From the NCBI RefSeq assembly GCF_026391055.1, contig NZ_JAPLET010000026.1, positions 682,001 through 746,000 of the forward strand: DNA of 64,000 bases. Reading direction: 5' to 3'. Position 1 is the stretch's first letter, and each line of letters opens with the position of its first letter. Positions 26,872 to 35,648 of the stretch are shown here, piece by piece. The notes beneath the pieces are model-generated. The model was not told where the DNA came from and did not search any database. It worked only from the letters and a program-made list of their open reading frames with translations. A program made the position numbers and the translations under genes. Origin of the DNA: Spirosoma sp. GTDB lineage: Bacteria; Bacteroidota; Bacteroidia; Cytophagales; Spirosomataceae.

Positions 26872-28308
26872 ATGAAACACGTATCTTTTCAACTCACCCA
26901 ACAGCGGCCACCCGGTCGCTTCCCGAACCGCCCCCGAGCGCGCTGGCTCCTCATGCTGGGGGGCAGCTTGCTATCGCTCCCGTCTTGGGGTCAATCGCTG
27001 AATCTGAATCAGGTCGTCGAGCAAAGCGTTCGGCAGTATCCGTTCCTGAAAGCGAAGCAGGCCGAAGTCAGCAGTGCTCAGCGACGGGTGCAGGCCAGCC
27101 AGACGGAGCTGCTGCCCTCGCTTATTGTCCAGGACCAATACACCTATGCGACCAGCAACAGCCTGAACAATTCGTTCTTTCCGAACGAAGGCACCGCTAT
27201 TTCCACATCCGGCGGAGTTCGACCGATGGCCATTTCGAAGGCCAGCTTTGGCAGCTATACCAGCGCCACCATAGAATGGCGGGCCATTACATTCGGGCGG
27301 ATCAAAGCCAACGTTGATGTTGCCAAAGCCGACCTTCAGCGCACTGAAGTCGATTACGAGAGTGAGATTTTCCAGCATCAGGTCCGAACTATCGACGCGT
27401 ATCTGCTGCTGCTCATCAATCAGAAACTGGTTCAGATCCAGCGCAGCAATCTGGATCGGGCAGAAACGTTCAAGCGCGTGGTCGATGCGGGTGTCCGGTC
27501 GGGGATGCGGGCGGGCGTCGATAGTTCGCTGGCCACCGCCGAAGCCGTTCGGGCTCGGCTGCTTCTCCTCAGCAGCCAGCAGCAGGAACAGGTGCAGCGG
27601 CTGCGACTCTCGGAACTGGCAGGGCGGCTTCAGAACAACATGCAGGTAGATAGCATGCGTTTTTACACGTCTCTCCCCAATGGCACTTTCCTGTCCGATT
27701 CCATTTCTCCCAAAAACCCGACGTTACGGCTGTTCGAATCGCAGATCAATCTGTCGGCGGCTCGCAGCCTGGCAACGCAGCGGTCGGGAATGCCGGTTAT
27801 TTCGCTGGTTGGCGCCGGGAATGCGCGGGGTTCCGGTTTTTCCAATCAAGGGGATATTTTCCAGACCAATCAGCTTAACGGACTGGGTTATCAGGTCGGC
27901 AATTATCTGGTTGGCGTAGTTGCCCGCTGGAATCTGACCAATATACTCCGTGTTCGGCAGGACTATCGGGCCGATCTTTTTCAGGTAGAACGGTCGCGGC
28001 AATTGCTGAACACTCAGCGGCTACAGATTACCCGGCAGTATCAGGAAGCCGACACCCAATATCAGGTGGCGCTGGAACAGGCCCGGCAAGCCCCGGTTCA
28101 ACTCCGGGCCGCCCGACAGGCGTATAACCAAGCGAAATCGCGCTACGAAAGCGGCCTGACCGACTTACCCACTTTACTGCAAAGTGTGCTTACGCTCAAC
28201 CGTGCCGAAGTCGATGGCTATGTGGCTGTCAGCAACGTATGGCGGTTTTTGCTCCTGAAAGCAGCCGCCGACGGGGATTTGTCGCTGTTTATGAATCAGG
28301 TGAAATAG
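26872..28308 (+). CDS. TolC family outer-membrane efflux protein
   Basis: The 478-residue protein is the outer-membrane channel of the tripartite pump encoded with the next two genes. It has an unusually long basic N-region before the signal core (WLLMLGGSLLSLPSWGQ). The TolC pattern is visible in LNLNQVVEQSVRQYPFLKAKQAEVSSAQRRVQASQTELLPSL and in the repeated C-terminal half with VALEQARQAPVQLRAARQAYNQAKSRYESGLTDLPTLLQSVLTLNRAE. The ATG at 26872 is chosen over a TTG two codons earlier. The pump gene begins 16 nt downstream, so an operon is clear. Confidence 0.92.
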   Translation: MKHVSFQLTQQRPPGRFPNRPRARWLLMLGGSLLSLPSWGQSLNLNQVVEQSVRQYPFLKAKQAEVSSAQRRVQASQTELLPSLIVQDQYTYATSNSLNNSFFPNEGTAISTSGGVRPMAISKASFGSYTSATIEWRAITFGRIKANVDVAKADLQRTEVDYESEIFQHQVRTIDAYLLLLINQKLVQIQRSNLDRAETFKRVVDAGVRSGMRAGVDSSLATAEAVRARLLLLSSQQQEQVQRLRLSELAGRLQNNMQVDSMRFYTSLPNGTFLSDSISPKNPTLRLFESQINLSAARSLATQRSGMPVISLVGAGNARGSGFSNQGDIFQTNQLNGLGYQVGNYLVGVVARWNLTNILRVRQDYRADLFQVERSRQLLNTQRLQITRQYQEADTQYQVALEQARQAPVQLRAARQAYNQAKSRYESGLTDLPTLLQSVLTLNRAEVDGYVAVSNVWRFLLLKAAADGDLSLFMNQVK

Positions 28309-28324
28309 GGTTAACCTAACAATC

Positions 28325-31300
28325 ATGTACAATATCATTCGTTCTGCGCTTCGCAAACCCATTTCGGTGGTCGTAGCGGTTTTGGGGCTTCTATTTTTTT
28401 CGGTCATGTCGCTGTTTACCATCCCGGTCGACATTTTCCCGAACCTCGATTTGCCCACCATCTATGTGGTACAGCCCTATGGTGGTATGGCTCCCGACCA
28501 AATGGACGGTTTCATCGCCACCCGCTATCAGGATCACTTCCTGTATGTGTCCGGTATTCGTGACATTGACGTAAAAACCATTCAGGGTCTATCGCTCATT
28601 AAACTCTCCTTCTATCCGGGAACGGATATGGCTCAGGCTGCTGCCGAGGTTGCCAATAACGTATCTCGTGCAAAAGCCTACATGCCAGAGGGAACGGTAC
28701 CACCCCAGGTGGTCCGATTCGATGCCAGTTCGGTACCGGTGGGGCAGTTGGTTTTCGAAAGCCAGAGCCGTTCGCTGAACGAGATTCAGGACTATGCCTC
28801 GTCGCGGGTGCGGCCGATGTTCTCCCGTATTCCGGGCGTATCCAGCCCCCCACCCTTCGGTGGTAATCAGCGAACTGTTGTTATTAAAGTCAATCCACAA
28901 CTGGTTCGCAGCTATCAGCTCACGCCTGAAGAGGTTATCAAGTCTATCATTACCAACAACCAACCCTCCCCCGCCGGAAACATCCGTATTGGCGACAAAG
29001 CCCTGATGACGCCGGTAAACTCGCTGGTGAAACGGCCCGAAGATTTTCTGAACATCCCCATCCGGGTGGGTTCCGGGCCGACGGTGTTCGTTCGGGACAT
29101 TGCCACCGTAGAAGATGGTGCCGACGTAACGGTGAGCTATGCGCTGGTAAATGGACGCCGGGCGGTGTACATTCCGGTGGTCAAAAAATCGGATGCCTCG
29201 ACCCTCGACGTGGTCAACAACATCCGCAAAGCCTTACCGGAGCTTCGGGCAGCGGTGCCGGAAGACGTCAAGATTTCGTACGAATTCGACCAGTCCGTTT
29301 ACGTAACCAACGCCCTCAAAAGCCTCGTGACAGAGGGTATTCTAGGGGCTGTACTGACGGGCCTGATGGTGCTGCTCTTCCTCCGCGACTGGCGCAGCGT
29401 GATCATTGTGGTAGTAACCATCCCGATCTCGATTCTATCGGCGGTGATCATGCTTAACCTCTGCGGCCAGACGATCAACATTATGACGCTGTCGGGGCTG
29501 GCGCTGGCCATCGGGATTCTGGTCGATCAGGCCACTGTAACGATTGAGAATATTCACCAGCATCTGGAGACCGGAAAGCCCAAAGCGGTAGCCATCTGGG
29601 ATGCGTGTAAGGAGATCGTTTTCCCGGAATTTCTGATTCTACTGGCTATTCTGGCTGTGTTTGCCCCGGCCTTTGTTATGAGTGGCGTACCACGATCCAT
29701 GTTCCTGCCGCTGTCCTTATCGGTTGGTTTCGCCATGATCGCGTCGTTCCTGCTCTCGCAAACATTCGTGCCCGTCCTGGCCAACTGGCTGCTGAAAAGC
29801 CATCCGGCTCACGAAGCCCCCACGCTGGCCCTCGACGCACAGGAGCGGCACGCCATACTGGACGAAAGTGTACATCCGGTAGCGAATGCCAAAGGTTTTG
29901 AAAAATTCAAGCAGCGGTATTCATCCCTGCTCGAAAAAATCCTCAACCGCCGGGGGCTGGTTGTTGGCGGCTATCTGGCGGGAAGCATCGCCATTATAGT
30001 TATTTGTTTTAGCGTTATCGGCACGGATATACTCCCCCATGGCAACAGTCATCAGTTTCAGATGCGGCTGCGTATTCCGGATGGCACACGCGTTGAACGA
30101 ACGGAGATGGCTACGCTGAAAGTGCTTGACATCATCAAAGAAGCAGTGGGAAAAGACGCGGTCGAAATTTCATCAGCTTACGTTGGCACGGTTCCATCGA
30201 GTTACGGTACATCCAACATTTTCGTCTTCAACAGCGGCCCCCACGAAGCCGTATTGCAGGTGTCACTGAAAGAAGATCATCCCGTACAGATGGACGATCT
30301 GAAAGAAGACCTTCGGACCCGAATTGCGAAAGCCTTGCCAGCGGCCAACATTTCCTTTGAGCCCATTGAGCTGACCGAAAAGATCATGAGTCAGGGCGCG
30401 TCGACGCCCATTGAAGTGACAGTGGCGGCTAAGGACCTGAGTGAAGCGGGCCGTTTTGCCAATAAGATTCGGGAACGAATGACGAAAATCGACTTCCTGC
30501 GCGATGTGCAGATTGCCCAGCCGCTGGCCTACCCGATTCTTAAGGTCACGATGAACCGCGAACGGGCGGGGCAGTTGGGCGTAACATCCACGCAGGTGGC
30601 CCGGTCAATGGTAGCGGCTACATCGTCCAGCCGCTTTACGGACAAAAACCTCTGGCTCGACGAATCGAAAGGGCTGGCCTATCAGGTACAGGTGCAGATT
30701 CCGGAATACCAGATGAGCAGCGCCAGCGATATCGGTAACATCCCGCTGAAGAGTGGCGAGATGCACCCGCTGCTCTCGGATGTAGCTACGTTTTCGGAAA
30801 GTACCGCGCCGGGCGAGTACGACCGCGCCGGGCCAAACAGGCTCGTGACCATCACCGCCAATTTGCAGAAAAAAGACCTCGGCACGGCCCGCAAAGCGGT
30901 TGAACAGGCCATCAGGGAAGCAGGCGAACCACCCCGTGGTGTACTCGTTGAATTGGGTGGACAAACCAACTTGCTGACCGATACACTGAGCAGTTTACAG
31001 ACCGGTCTGCTGGTAGCCATTGTCATCATATTCCTGCTACTGGCGGCTAACTACCAATCCTTCAAGCTATCGCTGGTGATTCTGGCGGCTATTCCGGCCG
31101 TGGTCGCTGGGGCATTGCTGATGTTGCTGGCTTGCGGGGCTACGCTCAACCTACAATCGTATATGGGACTGATTATGTCTGTAGGCGTATCGGTCGCCAA
31201 TGCCATTCTGATGGTGACCAACGCCGAAAACCTGCGGTTAGAGATTGGCGATACGCGACGGGCGGTGGTGCTGGCAGCCAACAGCCGAATTCGCCCCATT

Positions 31301-31552
31301 CTGATGACCAGTATTGCGATGATTGCCGGGATGGTTCCAATGGCGTCGGGACTTGGCGAAGGGGGCGACCAGATTGCCCCGCTGGGCCAGGCCGTTATTG
31401 GCGGACTGATAGCTTCCACGTTGGCGGCTCTGCTGATTCTCCCGTGCGTATTTACCCAGTTTCAGGCCAAAGCCACCACCCAATCGGTATCTCTTGACCC
31501 AGACGATCCGGAGAGCAAATTCTACCATCGGGAGCTGAGTTCAATCGTCTAA
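28325..31552 (+). CDS. RND efflux pump, inner-membrane permease
   Basis: The 1075-residue protein has the full AcrB-like layout: 12 membrane helices, two large periplasmic porter regions (about 35-330 and 570-880) and a duplicated fold. The first porter region holds PVDIFPNLDLPTIYV and GSGPTVFVRDIATVEDG; the second half holds the QTNLLTDTLSSLQTGLLVAIVIIFLL helix. In helix 4 the proton-relay region reads IGILVDQATVTIENI: the first Asp is kept and the second Asp of AcrB is Gln, a known variation in other RND groups. The substrate is unknown; drugs or metabolites are likely. It works with the flanking channel and adaptor genes. Confidence 0.95.
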   Translation: MYNIIRSALRKPISVVVAVLGLLFFSVMSLFTIPVDIFPNLDLPTIYVVQPYGGMAPDQMDGFIATRYQDHFLYVSGIRDIDVKTIQGLSLIKLSFYPGTDMAQAAAEVANNVSRAKAYMPEGTVPPQVVRFDASSVPVGQLVFESQSRSLNEIQDYASSRVRPMFSRIPGVSSPPPFGGNQRTVVIKVNPQLVRSYQLTPEEVIKSIITNNQPSPAGNIRIGDKALMTPVNSLVKRPEDFLNIPIRVGSGPTVFVRDIATVEDGADVTVSYALVNGRRAVYIPVVKKSDASTLDVVNNIRKALPELRAAVPEDVKISYEFDQSVYVTNALKSLVTEGILGAVLTGLMVLLFLRDWRSVIIVVVTIPISILSAVIMLNLCGQTINIMTLSGLALAIGILVDQATVTIENIHQHLETGKPKAVAIWDACKEIVFPEFLILLAILAVFAPAFVMSGVPRSMFLPLSLSVGFAMIASFLLSQTFVPVLANWLLKSHPAHEAPTLALDAQERHAILDESVHPVANAKGFEKFKQRYSSLLEKILNRRGLVVGGYLAGSIAIIVICFSVIGTDILPHGNSHQFQMRLRIPDGTRVERTEMATLKVLDIIKEAVGKDAVEISSAYVGTVPSSYGTSNIFVFNSGPHEAVLQVSLKEDHPVQMDDLKEDLRTRIAKALPAANISFEPIELTEKIMSQGASTPIEVTVAAKDLSEAGRFANKIRERMTKIDFLRDVQIAQPLAYPILKVTMNRERAGQLGVTSTQVARSMVAATSSSRFTDKNLWLDESKGLAYQVQVQIPEYQMSSASDIGNIPLKSGEMHPLLSDVATFSESTAPGEYDRAGPNRLVTITANLQKKDLGTARKAVEQAIREAGEPPRGVLVELGGQTNLLTDTLSSLQTGLLVAIVIIFLLLAANYQSFKLSLVILAAIPAVVAGALLMLLACGATLNLQSYMGLIMSVGVSVANAILMVTNAENLRLEIGDTRRAVVLAANSRIRPILMTSIAMIAGMVPMASGLGEGGDQIAPLGQAVIGGLIASTLAALLILPCVFTQFQAKATTQSVSLDPDDPESKFYHRELSSIV

Positions 31553-31562
31553 CAGGAACTAT

Positions 31563-31631
31563 CTGGTTATTGAGTTACCGGGTTATTAACACCCATTAAC
31601 CCAATAAGTCAGTAACTATTAACTCAATAAC
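31563..31631. repeat. Quasi-palindrome before the adaptor gene
   Basis: GTTATTGAGTTA (31566-31577) pairs exactly with TAACTCAATAAC (31620-31631), with a second inner pair of GGGTTATT and ATTAACCC-type words. It ends 3 nt before the adaptor start codon, inside the efflux operon. Confidence 0.8.
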
Positions 31632-31634
31632 TAT

Positions 31635-32777
31635 ATGAAACTGCTAATAACGCTAATCGGAATAGCCTCTTTTGCCGTCGGCCTTACGGCCTGTTCGTCG
31701 GCCAGCAGCGATAATAAACCCGCTGAAACCAAAGAACCGGACATACAACCGGTTGAGGTAACGTCTGTACAGGCTTTACAACCCAGCAACCGCGTTACCC
31801 TGCCTGGCGAGCTGAAACCCTGGAACCGGGTAAACATGTACGCGAAAGTAAAAGGCTTTGTGCGCGATGTGACCGTAGACCGGGGTACAACTGTCCACAA
31901 AGGGCAGATACTTGCCCGACTCGACGCCCCCGAAGTTATCTCGGAACTCAGCCAGGCGCAGGCGCAGGTTCAGGCGCAGGAGGCTACCCTGGTGGAGCAG
32001 ACAACGCGGGCCCGTGCCAGTAAACTGACTTACTCTCGGCTGGTACAAACGGCGAAAATGGAAGGGGCCGTATCGGCTAACGAACTCGATCAGGCACTGG
32101 CAAGGATGCAGGCCGACAGCGCCATGGTTGCCGTGGCACGAGGAACGGTTCAGGCGGCCCGCTCAAACTATCAGGCCAAGACGGAACTTCGGCAATACCT
32201 GACCATTACGGCTCCCTTCGATGGGATGGTCATCGAGCGGAACATCAGCCCCGGTGCCCTGGTCGGTGCGGGCGACAGCGGGAAGCCGCTGTTCGTGCTG
32301 GAAGACAGCCGAACGTTACGGTTAACTGTTGCCATTCCGGAAACATTCGCCAATCAGCTTCAAAAGAAAAGCGCGGTCTCGTTCTCGGTCAACGCCATGC
32401 CCGACCGCCGGTTCAACGCGAAGCTGGCCCGCTCGGCCGAAAGTCTGGTGGAAACGAACCGGGCCATGATGGCAGAGTTTGACGTAGCTAACGCATCCCA
32501 CGAGCTTAAATCAGGCATGTACGCCGAAGTGATGATGCCGGTGGAGCGGTCGGGTAAAACGCTGTTCGTACCGACGACATCCGTCGTTAGTTCAAGCGAG
32601 AAGATGTTTGTTATTAAAGTAAACGACAACCGGGCCCAGTGGGTATCAGTTCAGAAAGGCAACGTTGTAGACAGTCTGGTGGAGGTATTCGGCGACTTAC
32701 AGGCCGGAACAGCCATCGTAAAAAAAGCGTCGGAAGAAATCCGGGACGGGCAGGCAATCAAAGCCGTGCGGAAGTAA
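31635..32777 (+). CDS. RND efflux periplasmic adaptor (membrane fusion protein)
   Basis: The 380-residue protein is the adaptor that links the pump to the TolC channel. It begins with a lipoprotein signal (LTACSS, Cys near residue 20). The two lipoyl half-motifs are present (MYAKVKGFVRDVTVDRGTTVHKGQILARLD and ITAPFDGMVIERNISPGALV), separated by a helical hairpin of about 90 residues (ELSQAQAQVQAQEATLVEQ...), then beta-barrel and membrane-proximal parts. The order channel, pump, adaptor is less common than adaptor first. A quasi-palindrome lies in its leader. The stop codon is only 2 nt from the convergent next gene's stop. Confidence 0.95.
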   Translation: MKLLITLIGIASFAVGLTACSSASSDNKPAETKEPDIQPVEVTSVQALQPSNRVTLPGELKPWNRVNMYAKVKGFVRDVTVDRGTTVHKGQILARLDAPEVISELSQAQAQVQAQEATLVEQTTRARASKLTYSRLVQTAKMEGAVSANELDQALARMQADSAMVAVARGTVQAARSNYQAKTELRQYLTITAPFDGMVIERNISPGALVGAGDSGKPLFVLEDSRTLRLTVAIPETFANQLQKKSAVSFSVNAMPDRRFNAKLARSAESLVETNRAMMAEFDVANASHELKSGMYAEVMMPVERSGKTLFVPTTSVVSSSEKMFVIKVNDNRAQWVSVQKGNVVDSLVEVFGDLQAGTAIVKKASEEIRDGQAIKAVRK

Positions 32778-32779
32778 GA

Positions 32780-33952
32780 CTAATAGAACAAATAGGGCTT
32801 CATACTATCCATCCACGCTTCGCACCTTAACAGGATGTGAAGCGTTTTTGTAAACTCCGGCAACGGCTGACAGAACAATTCTTCAGCGTTGGGAACACCC
32901 AGCAGTTTGTCCATATGGTGCCTGCCAGTCGGGTTGACATGCGTAGGGTAACAATTCCACCTGAAATGCTCAAAATGAGTATCGTATACAAGCTTAATGA
33001 ATAGCAGACCCGTCAATACTGGCCTGAAGCCCTGTTGATGCAGAACATGAAACATGAGGCCCTGGCATAGTTGCCCAGCGTATTTACTACTTTGCGGAAC
33101 AAACGTAACAGCCCTTGCTACCACCCCCGGCAAGCTTGTTTCATTAAAAATGGCGACCAGTTTACCGGCATCCAGCCAGGGAGCACCGGCAACACGGAAA
33201 GGCGTTGGCGTACCCCGTCCTTCGCTCAGGTTGGTAGCCTCCAGCAAGCCCAGCCCCGGATACAGAAGGGCTGCTTCTGCACTAATCATGGCCGGTGACG
33301 TTGGTACGAACGACGGTTGCCAGTCTGTAGCAAATTGATTTCGCTGCCATCCTTCTACCCTAACAACGGTGAGAGTCAGAGTTGGTAGTCGTTCCTGCTG
33401 CCAAAATATAGCTAACTCACCAAACGTACAGGAGTGCCGCAGCGGCATACGCCATCGCCCGATAAAAGAAGAACAGTGTGCCTCGTCCAGTAGTGGCCCT
33501 TCTGCTAAATCCAGCCGGCCGGAAAGCGGGTTAGGCCGGTCGAGCAGAATCAACGGTTTCTGATGGCTGGCACAGGCTTCCATCACCTGCGTCAGGGTCC
33601 ATAAATAAGTGTAAAAACGGCATCCCACATCGGGCAAATCCACGATGACGGTCTCGACATCGGCCAGATCGTCGGCCGTTGGCCGGAGTTTATCGCCGTA
33701 TAGACTGCTAATGGGCAAGCCCGTCAGCGGATCTATTCCGTTGCACATTGGCTTCCCATCTTCTCCGATGGTATCCAGACCATGCTCGGGCGAAAGTAGT
33801 TTCACGATTGGAAAGCCAGCCTGAAGCAATGCCTGCCGGGATGGCGTATACGTATTGGTAATAGCTGCCTGGTTGGTAACCAACGCCAGCCGCTGGTCTT
33901 GGTAAACGGCCACCTGCTTCAGAAACACGTCAACCCCTAATCGAACTGTCAT
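32780..33952 (-). CDS. DUF1343 family protein (NamZ-like)
   Basis: The 390-residue protein belongs to the DUF1343 family, in which NamZ enzymes remove terminal N-acetylmuramic acid from peptidoglycan fragments. Conserved family stretches are LSPEHGL, VDLPDVGCRFYTYLWTL, LDRPNPLSGR and TNLSEGRGTPTPFRVAGAPWL. Unlike the secreted members, no signal peptide is seen, so this copy should be cytoplasmic and could act in peptidoglycan recycling. The ATG at 33952 is preferred over a start four codons upstream. It is convergent with the efflux operon and has no cell-wall recycling gene beside it. Confidence 0.85.
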   Translation of the reverse strand: MTVRLGVDVFLKQVAVYQDQRLALVTNQAAITNTYTPSRQALLQAGFPIVKLLSPEHGLDTIGEDGKPMCNGIDPLTGLPISSLYGDKLRPTADDLADVETVIVDLPDVGCRFYTYLWTLTQVMEACASHQKPLILLDRPNPLSGRLDLAEGPLLDEAHCSSFIGRWRMPLRHSCTFGELAIFWQQERLPTLTLTVVRVEGWQRNQFATDWQPSFVPTSPAMISAEAALLYPGLGLLEATNLSEGRGTPTPFRVAGAPWLDAGKLVAIFNETSLPGVVARAVTFVPQSSKYAGQLCQGLMFHVLHQQGFRPVLTGLLFIKLVYDTHFEHFRWNCYPTHVNPTGRHHMDKLLGVPNAEELFCQPLPEFTKTLHILLRCEAWMDSMKPYLFY

Positions 33953-34098
33953 AGAATCGTACAAGTTGCTGCCGTAAGCCTTACTGCCTTTTGATGCCAG
34001 ACTTTTGGTCGGAATAAAGCGTTTTTAAAACAAACGATCCATTATAGTTTGTTTACCTATCAGTAACCCATTTCAGACATCCTCAATAAAACCCGTTT

Positions 34099-34584
34099 AT
34101 GTCTTTTTCTTCAGCCCAACCCGAAGACTTACTCATTGATGCCGCCCGTAAGGGTGATGTCGACTATATCAATCAGTTACTCGAAGCCGGGGTTAATGTC
34201 AATTATCAGAATGGCAAAGGATTCACCCCGTTGATTATAGCCGCGTACGACGGTCAGCTGGAAGCGGTAAAAGCTTTGTTAGCGGCCAACGCCGACGTCA
34301 ATATGCAGGATGCGAGCGGCAATACGGCCCTGATGGGTGTTTGTTTTAAAGGCTACCCTGAGGTTGCCAAACTCCTGATTGAACACGGGGCAGATTTGAA
34401 TATACAGAACGGCAACAACGGTACCGCCCTGATGTTCGCCACGCTGTTTGGCCGAAATCAACTGGTGAAGCTGGTTCTGGAACATGGTGCAGACACCACC
34501 ATCCGGGACTTCCGTGGATTAACAGCGCTTGACCTGGCCGTTCAGCAAGGCAACGAAGAAGCCTGGCAACTGCTTCGGGAATAG
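34099..34584 (+). CDS. Ankyrin-repeat protein
   Basis: A 161-residue soluble protein of four to five ankyrin repeats, with repeated units such as DYINQLLEAGVNVNYQNGKGFTPLIIAAYDG, AVKALLAANADVNMQDASGNTALMGVCFKG and LLIEHGADLNIQNGNNGTALMFATLFG. There is no signal peptide or catalytic domain. Ankyrin proteins bind other proteins; the partner is unknown. The gene stands alone and is followed by a convergent SDR across a large quasi-palindrome. Confidence 0.93.
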   Translation: MSFSSAQPEDLLIDAARKGDVDYINQLLEAGVNVNYQNGKGFTPLIIAAYDGQLEAVKALLAANADVNMQDASGNTALMGVCFKGYPEVAKLLIEHGADLNIQNGNNGTALMFATLFGRNQLVKLVLEHGADTTIRDFRGLTALDLAVQQGNEEAWQLLRE

Positions 34585-34586
34585 GT

Positions 34587-34724
34587 GTAGTGGGTAAAGT
34601 AAGGGGAGTAGTTGAGTAAGAGAAGTAAGGGGTAACCAATGGAGCTAGTGTTTTCAGAGACACAAACCACTTACTTCACTTACTCAACTACTTCACTATT
34701 CCACTTACTTCACTAATCACCTAC
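34587..34724. repeat. Large quasi-palindrome between convergent genes, AGTAAGT words
   Basis: GGAGTAGTTGAGTAAGAGAAGTAAG on the left pairs with CTTACTTCACTTACTCAACTACT (34670-34692) on the right, and further GTAGTGGGTAAAGTAAG-type words pair with CCACTTACTTCACTAATCACCTAC. The right part reaches the stop codon of the convergent SDR gene. A terminator role is possible here. Confidence 0.85.
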
Positions 34725-35437
34725 TTCCCTCCCGGCCTTGTGGGACGTACTTCAATTTTACTGGGGAGCGTACGGGCGGGCATATGAATCAGGTCGGATA
34801 CGATCTGACCGATATCCTCAGGCTGTATTTTCCAGGCATCCTTTTCGCTTGGCTGGTGGTCGTTGAAATAGGTGGCTACAGAGCCGGGCATAATGGTGGT
34901 CACCTTAATACCTTCGCTGCGCAGATCGAGCATGATGGCCTGCGAGAAACCCACCAAACCAAACTTGCTGGCGTTATAGGCGGCCCCTTTCTCGAAGAAA
35001 TTAGTTCCAGCCAGACTAGCAATGGAAATAAAGTATCCTTCAGTCGCTTTCAGCGCATCGAGGGTCGCCTTGGCTGTATAGAATACACCGGTTAAATTAA
35101 TGTCGATGGTTTCCTGCCACTGTTCGGGAGTTAGTTCCTGAATAGAGGCAAAATGCCCCACCCCCGCATTGGCAATCACATAATCGAGCTGACCCCACTG
35201 TTCAAGAATCGTTTCCACAGCCTTTTGCTGCGAAGCCAAATCCCGCACATCAGCGGCAATACCAAGTGCATAGCCCGGCTTGATCTCATTTAGTTTTGCC
35301 GCAGCCAATTCGGCCGCTACAGACGAGCGGCTGGTGATCGCCACCTTGATTCCTTCATTAATCAGTACTTCGGCAATACCGTAGCCGATGCCTTTTGAGC
35401 CACCCGTAATGAGGGCGGTTTTGTTGTTGTCTGCCAT
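34721..35437 (-). CDS. Short-chain dehydrogenase/reductase (SDR)
   Basis: The 238-residue classical SDR has the cofactor motif TGGSKGIG near residue 12, the ANAGVG motif near residue 88, the catalytic Ser in SIASLAG and the catalytic YNASK near residue 150. The C-terminus ends VEIRPTRPGGK, as in sepiapterin-reductase-like members. It probably reduces a ketone or acyl carbonyl with NADPH in the cytoplasm. It stands alone with an ankyrin gene convergent on one side and a divergent GH88/105 gene on the other. Substrate unknown. Confidence 0.92.
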   Translation of the reverse strand: MADNNKTALITGGSKGIGYGIAEVLINEGIKVAITSRSSVAAELAAAKLNEIKPGYALGIAADVRDLASQQKAVETILEQWGQLDYVIANAGVGHFASIQELTPEQWQETIDINLTGVFYTAKATLDALKATEGYFISIASLAGTNFFEKGAAYNASKFGLVGFSQAIMLDLRSEGIKVTTIMPGSVATYFNDHQPSEKDAWKIQPEDIGQIVSDLIHMPARTLPSKIEVRPTRPGGK

Positions 35438-35524
35438 AATTAAAACGACGATTGAATAAGTTGACGAAATACGTCGTGTTTCAAATCAACCCGGTTATCA
35501 ACATGAAAGTTTGCAGCTCCCTAA

Positions 35525-35611
35525 GGCTTATTTGGTTGATGCAGGAGTGTACGTGATAGAAACTGAGTAGAGATTTATAATATTTGGTCTCTACTTTAGT
35601 AATCATAAGCC
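35525..35611. promoter_or_regulatory. Nested inverted repeats between divergent genes
   Basis: GGCTTAT (35525-35531) pairs with ATAAGCC (35605-35611), and inside it AGTAGAGA (35566-35573) pairs with TCTCTACT (35588-35595) around an AT-rich core. The site lies between the SDR and the GH88/105 gene, where both promoters should be. It may be an operator; it is too short to suggest an invertible element. Confidence 0.4.
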
Positions 35612-35648
35612 AACCAACAGGAGACCATTCACTGAACTCCTGATTTAA

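Noticed and set aside
26677-26901. 74-codon minus-strand reading frame in the gap before the efflux operon
   Set aside because: No recognisable domain, no start context, and it overlaps the start of the TolC gene on the other strand.
35566-35595. Inverted repeats as an invertible promoter
   Set aside because: Arms are only 7-8 bp and no recombinase gene is nearby.
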